Shown: one piece after another, positions 9,342 to 19,451 of the stretch | Position numbering within the stretch: position 1 is the stretch's first letter | Layout of the letters: each line of letters opens with the position of its first letter | From: Verrucomicrobiota bacterium | Lineage (GTDB): Bacteria; Verrucomicrobiota; Verrucomicrobiia; Limisphaerales; UBA11320 | Assembly: GCA_016199985.1 (NCBI GenBank) | Contig: JACQFQ010000025.1 | Coordinates: 1 to 64,000 of the forward strand | Length of the DNA stretch: 64,000 nt | Direction: 5' to 3' | Position numbers and translations under genes: made by a program | Notes under the pieces: generated by a model | What the model saw: only the letters and a program-made list of their open reading frames with translations | What the model was told of the DNA's origin: nothing | Databases searched by the model: none

Positions 9342-9925
9342 TTTTAGAAGTCCTCAGTAGAGCCAAGGCTTTTCACCGACTTCACACTCATTCGACTGGG
9401 GCCTTCGATTTGTTTAGGATCACGCAGTCGTCTCGCTCATGCCAAGGATCGCACCCGCGGAAAGGTCTTCCATGGCGACGCATGAAAAGCATCGTGAACC
9501 CAACCCTCTCACTCTCGGATTCCGCGAACTGAAAGCCGTTCCTTCCATGTCGTCAAAGCAGGATCTCCCATTTCGCATCGAAGTCATGCCGACCAACGCT
9601 GGATTCTCAGCGTCACGCCGTTGGATGGATGATCGGCTTGTTCGTTGGCCTTTGCATGATTGAGGTCGACAGGCTCATTGCCCGCGCCACTCGCACAGTG
9701 GCTTTCCTCAGGCGGGCCTTAAGGGATCGAGGCCGCGTCCGATAAACCCAGTTAGCGGTCTCAGGCGCAGGCTCACTGCGCGTAGCGAACTCAGCCGGAC
9801 AAAGCACCGGATCGACATGCCTTGGACGGCCTAGCGCTCGGCATGTGTTCGCGCAACACGCACCAGAGGGCCTTCAACAAACTCGAGACCCGGAAGCATG
9901 GTTCAGCCTGGTCAAGGCATCCGCC
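9342..9925. other. Intergenic region downstream of tRNA-Gly, no gene supported
   Basis: 584 nt. Two short open frames (about 9439-9663 on + and 9613-9807 on -) lack recognisable domains or ribosome sites, and they overlap each other. tRNA 3' ends are common integration sites, but no integrase and no repeated copy of the tRNA end was seen here. Confidence 0.5.
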
Positions 9926-10567
9926 ATGAAAAGCGACCTTACGCGACAACTCACTGCCGCCGCCACGGCTCTCGCGGCTGTGGTATGGCTGGCCCTTGTG
10001 CTCGCTGCCATGATCTGGATGACCGATTACTCGAATTCTCCAGGCAATTCGGTGACGCCCCCCGCTCAATGGCCCTCCGCAAGCCAAATCCCGCGTAATG
10101 CGCTCGGCCCGACCCTAGTCTTGTTCGCCCATCCGCGGTGTCCGTGCACGCGGGCAACTCTCGGCGAACTAGATTTGCTCATGGCGCGAAGCCAAGGCCA
10201 GATCCAGGCGCACGTGCTCTTTGTGCAGCCCCCGGGCACGACCGATAATTGGGCCCAGACGGATCTATGGCGCAAAGCGTCGGTCATTCCAGGGGTAAAG
10301 GTTCACCGCGACCGCGAGGGCGTCGAAGCGAAACAGTTTCACCTGGAGACATCGGGTCATGCCCTACTCTACGACTCCGCCGGGCGCCTGCTGTTCCAAG
10401 GGGGTATCACCATTGCTCGCGGTCATTCGGGTGACAACCCGGGCCGCAGCGCGCTCACCGACTTGTTGAACGGGGGATTGGCCGCGCAGAACATTAAAAC
10501 ACCGGTCTTCGGGTGCGCTCTTTTGGAGACTGAAGCTCAAATCGGAGACGTCCAATGCAAGAAGTAG
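9926..10567 (+). CDS. Membrane-anchored thioredoxin-fold-like protein (RedB-like)
   Basis: 213 residues from the ATG at 9926. A short basic N-terminus and a TM segment at ~10-32 are followed by a periplasmic domain. That domain opens with a strand and the motif VLFAHPRCPCTRATLGEL (Cys72, Cys74), which resembles the active-site loop of thioredoxin-like folds but as CxC rather than CxxC. It ends with GHALLYDSAGRLLFQGG, a strand-turn-strand typical of this fold. RedB-type proteins have this shape. The last 13 nt overlap the next gene, so it is probably co-expressed with the two sensor kinases that follow. It may supply a redox input or handle heme or copper; this is inference. Confidence 0.7.
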   Translation: MKSDLTRQLTAAATALAAVVWLALVLAAMIWMTDYSNSPGNSVTPPAQWPSASQIPRNALGPTLVLFAHPRCPCTRATLGELDLLMARSQGQIQAHVLFVQPPGTTDNWAQTDLWRKASVIPGVKVHRDREGVEAKQFHLETSGHALLYDSAGRLLFQGGITIARGHSGDNPGRSALTDLLNGGLAAQNIKTPVFGCALLETEAQIGDVQCKK

Positions 10568-12490
10568 GAAGAGAATCCATCGCTGATGAGATCGTGTCGG
10601 GTAGGACTCTGGCGCTCTTCGAAGAGTCAAAGGCCAACATCCATCACCGAGCGGATCGGCTCTTCGCCAAATTGATGATCGTGCAGTGGCTGGCGGGGAT
10701 CGCCGCGGCAGCCTGGATTTCGCCCAGGACGTGGATCGGCGCCAGAAGCGAGACGCACTGGCATGTTTGGGCGGCTTTCTTTCTAGGAGGCGCGATCACC
10801 GCGCTTCCGGTTTTTCTGGTTTGGAAACAGCCGGGACGCGCAATGACTCGCCATGTCATCGCCGTGGCGCAGATGCTCACTTCGGCCCTGTTGATCCACC
10901 TCACGGGCGGGCGCATTGAAACGCATTTCCATGTGTTTGGATCGCTTGCGTTCTTTGCTTTTTACCGGGATTGGCGCGTGCTGCTCACCGCCACTGTGGT
11001 GGTGGCGCTGGACCACATGGCGCGCGGCATCTTCTGGCCCCAGTCGGTCTTTGGCGTGCTGACGACCAGCCCCTGGCGGTGGATCGAACATGCCGGCTGG
11101 GTGATCTTCGAGGACAGCTTCCTGTTCATCTCCATCCAGCAAAGCTTGGCGGACATGTTGCAGGTCGCTGACCGTCGTTCACGGCTCGAGGCGCTCAACG
11201 CGAACATCGAGCGTCAAGTCGAAGCAAGAACCGCCGAGCTGACCGCGGCGCACGCCGAGCTCCAGAAGAGCGAGCAGCGCTTTCGCACACTCAGCGGCTC
11301 GGCGCCGATTGGGATCTTTCTAACAGACGCTTCCGGCAACGCTCTCTACACCAATCCACAATGGTTGGAAACAGCTCAGATGCAGTCCGCGGATAGCCTC
11401 GGAGACGGCTGGCAGAAAGCCATTCATCCAGAGGACTGCCCGGAGGTTCTGTCGGGTTGGAGACGGGCGATGGGCGATGGAGACCCCTATGGTCGAGAGT
11501 TCCGCTTTCGCACCAAGGACGGAGCCGTGCGGTGGGTGCACGCTCGTTCAACCCCGATTCGCTCGCAAGACAGCGCGATAGCCGGTCACGTCGGGACACT
11601 CGAGGACATCACTGAGAGGAAACGGGCAGAGGCGGAATTGGAGAAAGCTCACGAAGATCTCGTGGACGCTTCCCGCCTGGCCGGGATGGCGGAAGTGGCG
11701 ACGGGCGTTCTCCACAACGTCGGAAATGTGCTCAACAGCGTGAACGTGTCGGCCAACTTTGTGACGGACAAGATGAGGAAATCCCTCATCGGGGATTTAC
11801 CCAAGATCACAGCCCTGCTCCGCGAACATTCCGGAGACCTTGGCCCTTTCCTGACCTCCGACCCCAAAGGCAAACAGCTAGCCACTTATATCGCGCAACT
11901 GTCCGATCACCTGTGCGAAGAGCACGGGGTTTTGCTCGGTAGAATGGACCTGCTCCGGGACCACCTGGATCACATCAAGCAGGTTGTCGCCATGCAGCAG
12001 GAGTACGCCAAGGTGTCCGGCGTCGTTGAATCGATCCCAGTCACCGACCTCGTCGAAGATGCCATCCGCCTGAATGTCGGCGCGCTGAGCAGGCATCATG
12101 TGGAAGTCATCCGTGATTACGACGCGACACCCACGATCGTCGTTGATAAGCACAAGGCGCTTCAAATCCTGGTGAACCTCATTCGCAACGCCAAATCCGC
12201 CTGTGGCGAGTCGGGTCGCCCTGACAAACGACTCACGTTGCGGATCACGAGCCGTGATGGGCGGGTGAGGATCGGGGTCGTGGACAATGGCTTGGGCATT
12301 CCCCCTGAGAATTTCTCCCGCATTTTCAGCCACGGGTTCACCACACGCAAGGATGGCCACGGCTTCGGTTTGCATAGCGGTGCGCTGGCCGCCAAGGAAA
12401 TGGGCGGCTCGATCGAGGCGCACAGCGATGGCGTCGGACTTGGCGCGGCGTTCACCCTCGACCTTCCTCTAAAACCCACGAGATCTCCTC

Positions 12491-12504
<14 letters not shown>
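10555..12504 (+). CDS. Multi-TM PAS sensor kinase with atypical HNVGN motif
   Basis: 649 residues. An N-terminal membrane region (~40-200, several TM segments) carries a His-rich conserved-looking element ([13 protein letters not shown], ~121-133). A coiled coil, a PAS domain with PAC (~243-355, [14 protein letters not shown]...DITERKRAE) and a HATPase domain follow ([29 protein letters not shown]). The dimerisation helix has [14 protein letters not shown] with candidate phospho-His387, so the usual His-Glu pair is replaced by His-Asn. The gene starts inside the 3' end of the thioredoxin-like gene and ends 14 nt into the hybrid kinase gene, so all three should be translated together. Confidence 0.88.
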
Positions 12505-14725
<2,221 letters not shown>

Positions 14726-15102
14726 CGCCGTTGGCAGTTCAACGGACCTCAATTCCCTTCCACACTCCGCCAATCCCGGCTGGGCCGCGGCGCGCGGCGA
14801 AGTGATCAGACGGGCAAGAACGCCTTTGAGCGCGGGCAACTCGCGGAGGAGAGCGGAGCGGCGGAACCACGCGCCCTCTCCCGCGACACTCCGCGCTTCG
14901 ACGCATCCTCCCGCCAATCGCGCCCCATCGGCGGCCCCGTGGCGCTAAGCCTCCTCAAGCCCCTGGACAATCACAGGACAGTTCAGCGAGACGAGGTGAG
15001 AAGCGGTCGCACTTCGCCCGCGGACGCGGCGCCGCGTTCGATGACGCCGAAAGTAAAATGAACTTCTTGCCTCTCGTCGGCAACCTATAGGGTGACACGA
15101 AC
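14726..15102. other. Intergenic region upstream of ECF sigma gene
   Basis: 377 nt. No coding signal was supported. AGGGTG about 8 nt upstream of the ATG at 15103 may serve as the ribosome site. A GAACTT at ~15059-15064 resembles an ECF -35 element, but I could not match a -10 at the expected distance. Confidence 0.4.
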
Positions 15103-15654
15103 ATGTCTGTGAATCCGGATCAGCTGTACGAGCAGACCCTGGTGCTTCAAAGCCAACTCGGCGACGAGGCGGCCTTCGCGGAACTCCTGGAGAGGCATGG
15201 CCCCCGGATCCTGTTGTTCACCCAGCGCATGATGCAGAGCTCGCCCAGCGACATTGCCGACCTCACGCAGGAGATTTGGCTCGCGATTTTTCGAGGGCTC
15301 CCCGGCTTGCTCGACGCGAGAAGCTTTCGATCATGGGCGTTCCGCATCGCGCGCGATCGGATCTACCGCGAATACCGACGCCGCAAGGCCGCGCTTCTTC
15401 CCCTGGATGAGACCGTCCTCGAAACACTCGAGATCGACGAGGACGACGGGAAAACAGTTGATGTCGAAGCGCTGCGACAATGCCTGCTGGAACTCGGCCC
15501 CGCGCATCGAGAGGCGCTGATCCTGCGTTTCCTTGAAGACATGAACTATGAACAAATCGCCCGAGCGACCGGAGCAACGGTTGGAACCGTGCGCTCCAGA
15601 CTGCACTACGGCAAGCGCGCCCTCCGCGCCGCTTGGGAAAGAAGACAGTTATGA
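15103..15654 (+). CDS. ECF-type RNA polymerase sigma factor
   Basis: 183 residues. Region 2 (~20-90) includes ADLTQEIWLAIFRGLPG and SFRSWAFRIARDRIYREYRRRK. Region 4 (~125-178) includes LGPAHREALILRFLEDMNYEQIARATGATVGTVRSRLHYGKRAL in continuous helix-turn-helix form. The length is typical of the family. The stop codon overlaps the ATG of the next gene in an ATGA arrangement, so the membrane protein that follows is probably its regulator. Confidence 0.93.
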   Translation: MSVNPDQLYEQTLVLQSQLGDEAAFAELLERHGPRILLFTQRMMQSSPSDIADLTQEIWLAIFRGLPGLLDARSFRSWAFRIARDRIYREYRRRKAALLPLDETVLETLEIDEDDGKTVDVEALRQCLLELGPAHREALILRFLEDMNYEQIARATGATVGTVRSRLHYGKRALRAAWERRQL

Positions 15655-16154
15655 ACCATAATCCACTCGACCCCTCCTCCGAAACCACGGACCTAGCTTC
15701 CATCAGCCAGCGCGCGACAGCCAGCATTCGCGCGTCCCAGCGGCGGGTTCGAATCCTCTCCAGCCTGGCGCTTCTGCTTGGATTCCTCGCCGTTGCGGCG
15801 AGCGCGCTCGTTGTCTCGACCTACTTCATATTCTACAGGCCCAAGGAGAAGGAGGTCCTGCGCCAGGTCACGCTCGCGGCCGAGAGGGCGCAGAAGAATC
15901 CGCCGGCCGCCGACGGCGCGCCCGCGGCCAGGCTGCCCTTCGATTTTCCGAGCGTCCAGGCGACGATGACATTTTTTCACAGCCTTGCGATCGCTCTGCT
16001 GGCCGGGGCCGTGGGACTCCTCGCTGTAGGCACCCTCATCGTGCTGGCCGTCCTCCTCCTCAACCGGCGGGCGACCCTGGAGCAGGTCGGGTCCAGCCTG
16101 GCTCAAATCTCATCGCAACTCCGGGAGCTCCAGTTCCAGAAGCCCCCGCCCTGA
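15651..16154 (+). CDS. Two-TM protein, putative regulator of the ECF sigma factor
   Basis: 167 residues from the ATG at 15651, which overlaps the sigma factor stop by 4 nt. TM segments lie at ~33-54 (SLALLLGFLAVAASALVVS) and ~110-135. About 50 extracytoplasmic residues separate them, and a short amphipathic C-terminal helix (TLEQVGSSLAQISSQLREL) ends the protein. No zinc-finger anti-sigma motif is visible. The anti-sigma or cofactor role is inferred from gene order only. Confidence 0.65.
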   Translation: MNHNPLDPSSETTDLASISQRATASIRASQRRVRILSSLALLLGFLAVAASALVVSTYFIFYRPKEKEVLRQVTLAAERAQKNPPAADGAPAARLPFDFPSVQATMTFFHSLAIALLAGAVGLLAVGTLIVLAVLLLNRRATLEQVGSSLAQISSQLRELQFQKPPP

Positions 16155-16185
16155 GCGCCCGAGTATTCCTTGTTCGAAACCGGGG

Positions 16186-16968
16186 ATGCGGAACAACGGG
16201 ATGGATTGTCTAAACCAAGTCATGCGCCAGTCCGCAAACCGGCCCAGCGCCCTTACCCTGATCGAACTGATGATCGTCATCTCGGTCGTCGGAGTCCTCG
16301 GCGCGTTGCTCCTGCCGGCGATCTCGAAGGCCAAGCGCTCCGCCAAGCGCACGGTCTGCCTGAACCACGCGCGCCAGATCTCCGCCGGCGTCCGGATGTA
16401 CGCCGATGACATGGAGGACCTGGGACCCTCCAAAACGTCGGGGAAGAAGTCGCTCGATGGCTGGACTGCCTACAAACAGCTTCTGAGAAGCTATGTCGGG
16501 CAAAGCGGCGCTTCCTCGGCGGACGATCGGCTGTTCGCATGTCCGTCGGACACCTATCACTACGGTTTTACACCCGCCTCGCCGACGGCCTACGATTACA
16601 TCGCCGAGCCGATTCATAAACAACGATGGTCCGACTACTCCAGCTACGGCTTTAACGGGGGGAACACTCGCACGAACCCGCTCACAGGCGTCCCCTTCCC
16701 GGGCATCGCCGGTCGCAAGCTCAGCGCCATCAAGGATCCGTCCAAAACGATCCTCCTGGCGGAGCTGCCCGCGTTCTACTGTTTCTCGTGGCATGAGCCG
16801 CAACGCCCAACGTTCCCACATTACTTCAATAACGCGGCGAACATGGCGGCCTTCGTCGACGGCCACGTGGGTTACATCCCGTTCTTCTACGATTCCAAGC
16901 AGGGCCAGAACGAAGCGTGGCAGTACGATCCTCCGGCGGGCTACGACTACAAGTGGAGCGCGGATTGA
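16186..16968 (+). CDS. Prepilin-type N-methyl domain protein
   Basis: 260 residues from the ATG at 16186; ATGs at 16201 and 16222 are possible and give a shorter leader. The type IV pilin-like signal is ALTLIELMIVISVVGVLGAL, with Ala instead of the usual Gly at -1 and Leu for Phe at +1. The body has the features of the large Planctomycetes/Verrucomicrobia pseudopilin-like family, including HARQISAGVRMYADD and a late NMAAFVDGHVGY (the DGHV motif). These genes are numerous in such genomes and their roles are mostly unknown. No secretion or pilus assembly gene is nearby. Confidence 0.85.
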   Translation: MRNNGMDCLNQVMRQSANRPSALTLIELMIVISVVGVLGALLLPAISKAKRSAKRTVCLNHARQISAGVRMYADDMEDLGPSKTSGKKSLDGWTAYKQLLRSYVGQSGASSADDRLFACPSDTYHYGFTPASPTAYDYIAEPIHKQRWSDYSSYGFNGGNTRTNPLTGVPFPGIAGRKLSAIKDPSKTILLAELPAFYCFSWHEPQRPTFPHYFNNAANMAAFVDGHVGYIPFFYDSKQGQNEAWQYDPPAGYDYKWSAD

Positions 16969-16999
16969 GGCCGGCGCCGGTCGACCCGTCGCTTCCCGG

Positions 17000-18430
17000 T
17001 CAGCCGGAGACCTCCACGGATTTGAGGTCCGCCCGCTTCTCCTCGTAGGTGACGGCATAGTTCGAAACGCTCGGATCTGGCTCGACGCCGCGCGCCTCGC
17101 AAGCGGCGCGATAGAGGCCCGGCCACCAGTTGAAGTGCTGGGTCAAGCCGTCAGCCCGGTAGCGTCCCCAGTCGATGAGCGCCTTGGACCAGTTGCGGTC
17201 GCCGGTCTCGACCGCCTCCTGCGGGCTCTTGAATTGCGACACATACCAGTCGCGGCCGACACGGGCGTGCAGCACTTCATCGGCCCAGTCGTAGTCCTGG
17301 ATCATGGCGGCGTAGGCGCTGCCGGATTTTTGTCCCACTTCCCATTCATAGCGTTTGCCGTTCCGCGGCATGAGTCCTTGCTCGATGAAGTAGAGAACCG
17401 AGTGCCTCTCCGCCGCTGTGAGCTGTGTGTTCAGGGCCAGCGACCACGTGAAATTGACGCGCACATGCTCGGGCCAGTTGACGCCGGCCTGGACGAACCC
17501 GACCTCCCCCATCATCGCGTGCCGAGCCTCGTCCCACAGTTGGCGTGTCATGTCGAGGTAGTAGCCCCAGGGCTTGTCGGCGGTCTCGGTGATGATGCTC
17601 GACATCATCTCGGGCACATCGATCTCGCGAAGCCGCTTGTAATACATCATGAGGCTCTTGTCCTCGGGCCGGCGCGATTCGTCGTAAAGGAACACCTCCG
17701 CGTGAACGCCCATGTTGTAGGGGTCGGGAAAGCGCTCGTCGCGACGCGGCCGAGGATCGTAGCAATAGGGTTGGGCCGACCGCATCGGAGCGGCGACGCC
17801 GCCCCGCCTGGGCTGGACTCCATCGAGATCTCCGGCGGCCGCGAGGGCCTGCTCCAGCGTTCCGCGCCACGGCGCCATGGCCGCGCGGCTGGCCGCGTCG
17901 ACAAGACAGCCCGCCGAGCGCGCGCCGTACTCGGCCAATTCGCGCAACTCCAGCAGCGCGAATCGCGCAACGCGGAGGGAAGGCTGATCCACGAGCGGGT
18001 TCGCGTCGCGCGTGTGACGCTCCAGACCCCGGATCAAGGCGGGTATGGCGACCTCATAAACGCCTACGATCAACTCCGCTGTGGAGCCCGCCGCCCGAAG
18101 CTCATCAAAGAAGAGAGCCAGCGCGGGGTCAGGAACGGCGTCCAAACCCAGGGGCGGCTCGCGCATTTCGCCGATCCTCCTGCGCAGCGCCGCGACATGC
18201 TCCGCGCACAGATAGGCATGGAGGCTGAAGCCCATCTTGAGCTCATAGATGGGCTCGGCGGCGAGGCGGGCAAGGAAGATCTGGTGCAGGCGCTTGAGGG
18301 AGTAGTGATATCGCTTGAGCCGGGACACGCACTGCTCCACGGACAACCCGGGGCGGGCGGCCTCCGCGAACGAGCATAGGCCCGCGACGGGAGGCAGTCC
18401 GCGATAGGATCGATACTCTTCGAGCTTCAT
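17000..18430 (-). CDS. Ferritin-like (putative diiron) protein
   Basis: 476 residues from the ATG at 18430; an upstream ATG at 18502 would crowd the divergent gene at 18529. The protein is nearly all helical with no signal peptide. The C-terminal half carries spaced acidic and His residues that fit a four-helix diiron site: HAEVFLYDES, ITETADKPWGYYLD, LWDEARHAMMGE (ExxH), ERHSVLYFIEQG and DWADEVLHARVG (ExxH). DUF455-type ferritin-like proteins have this pattern. The N-terminal ~200 residues are Ala/Arg-rich and contain no recognised domain. Function is unknown; the diiron assignment is inference from motif spacing. Confidence 0.6.
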   Translation of the reverse strand: MKLEEYRSYRGLPPVAGLCSFAEAARPGLSVEQCVSRLKRYHYSLKRLHQIFLARLAAEPIYELKMGFSLHAYLCAEHVAALRRRIGEMREPPLGLDAVPDPALALFFDELRAAGSTAELIVGVYEVAIPALIRGLERHTRDANPLVDQPSLRVARFALLELRELAEYGARSAGCLVDAASRAAMAPWRGTLEQALAAAGDLDGVQPRRGGVAAPMRSAQPYCYDPRPRRDERFPDPYNMGVHAEVFLYDESRRPEDKSLMMYYKRLREIDVPEMMSSIITETADKPWGYYLDMTRQLWDEARHAMMGEVGFVQAGVNWPEHVRVNFTWSLALNTQLTAAERHSVLYFIEQGLMPRNGKRYEWEVGQKSGSAYAAMIQDYDWADEVLHARVGRDWYVSQFKSPQEAVETGDRNWSKALIDWGRYRADGLTQHFNWWPGLYRAACEARGVEPDPSVSNYAVTYEEKRADLKSVEVSG

Positions 18431-18528
18431 AACTCGATTGGAGTTAGCATAGGGCCGCATGGGTGTGAATGCTGAATTGCAAAAGAGTGAAACCTGTGCC
18501 ATGAATGGTCACGTCTGGATGGCATCTC

Positions 18529-19401
18529 ATGAACTCGAAAACTCCAGTCGACTCCCGGCGCCCTCTCTCCGATGGACAACGCTTGGCCCTTATCCGTCTT
18601 CTGGGAGACGACGACCCCAAAGTTCATGACGCCGTGAAGGCCCGGCTCGTGGCCTGCGGGCCCGATGTGGTCCCCTGGCTGCGACCCCATCTGGTCGACG
18701 ACGATCCCGTCCTCCGTCGCCATGCGCGCGAGATCGTTCTCCATTTCCGCCGGGCTGACGCCGATGCGGAGTTCCTGGCGTTCTGCCTCAACCAAGGCGA
18801 AGACCTGGATCTGGAGCGCGGCATTGGGCTCCTCTGCCAGACTCGCTACCCCGAGGCCAACCTGGAGGTGTTCACCGCGCAACTGGACCAGATCAGCAAG
18901 GAGTTGAGAGTGCGATCCATCACCCAGGTGGCGCCGCAGCAGCGACTGCTCACCGTCACTCACTATCTCTTCAACGAAATCGCGTTCCGCGGCGACGCTC
19001 AGTACGAGTCCGATCCGGAAAGCTGCTATTTCAACCGGATCATGGAGCGCCATGCCGGCAACCCTATCGGCCTGTGCGCCCTTTTGCTGCTCGTGTGCAA
19101 GCGCCTTGGTTTGCCTGTCGCCGGCATCGGGCTGCCCGGCCACTTTGTCTGCCGGTTCCAGACGCCCACCGTGGAGCTCTACATCGACTGCTTCAACCAG
19201 GGACGTTTCCTGACCAAGACAGATTGCGTGCAATACCTGCACGCGACCAATCACGCGCTGGAAGAAGGCTATCTGGCGCCTATCAGCACCCGGCGCATCT
19301 TGATGCGCATGTGCGCGAATCTGCAGCAGACCTATCTTCGGCTGAATGACGAGGCGGAGGCGGGACTCGTGAAACGCTACCTCGTGGCCTTGGCCAACTA
19401 A
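18529..19401 (+). CDS. SirB1-like transglutaminase-fold protein
   Basis: 290 residues from the ATG at 18529 (GGATGG 6 nt upstream); an in-frame ATG at 18505 is possible. An N-terminal helical region resembling HEAT repeats (DPVLRRHAREIVLHF) is followed by the SirB1 core. The core has YLFNEIAFRGDAQYESDP, NRIMERHAGNPIGLCALLLL, RLGLPVAGIGLPGHFVCRF and IDCFNQGRFLTKTDC. The GLPGHF and IDxFxxG motifs are the family signature. The protein is cytoplasmic and its biochemical role is not established in the family. It is divergent from the ferritin-like gene and convergent with the WD40 kinase gene. Confidence 0.8.
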   Translation: MNSKTPVDSRRPLSDGQRLALIRLLGDDDPKVHDAVKARLVACGPDVVPWLRPHLVDDDPVLRRHAREIVLHFRRADADAEFLAFCLNQGEDLDLERGIGLLCQTRYPEANLEVFTAQLDQISKELRVRSITQVAPQQRLLTVTHYLFNEIAFRGDAQYESDPESCYFNRIMERHAGNPIGLCALLLLVCKRLGLPVAGIGLPGHFVCRFQTPTVELYIDCFNQGRFLTKTDCVQYLHATNHALEEGYLAPISTRRILMRMCANLQQTYLRLNDEAEAGLVKRYLVALAN

Positions 19402-19451
19402 CAGCGCGCCGGGCGACTCTTCTCCGTCCCTGATCCGAACACGCGTCCGGG

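Noticed and set aside
9439..9807. Short frames after the tRNA as possible integrase remnants
   Set aside because: No integrase motif (R..HxxR..Y) could be found and the frames overlap each other.
16493..18379. 628-residue + strand frame overlapping the prepilin-like and ferritin-like genes
   Set aside because: Arg/Pro-rich composition, no domain, and it overlaps two well-supported genes.
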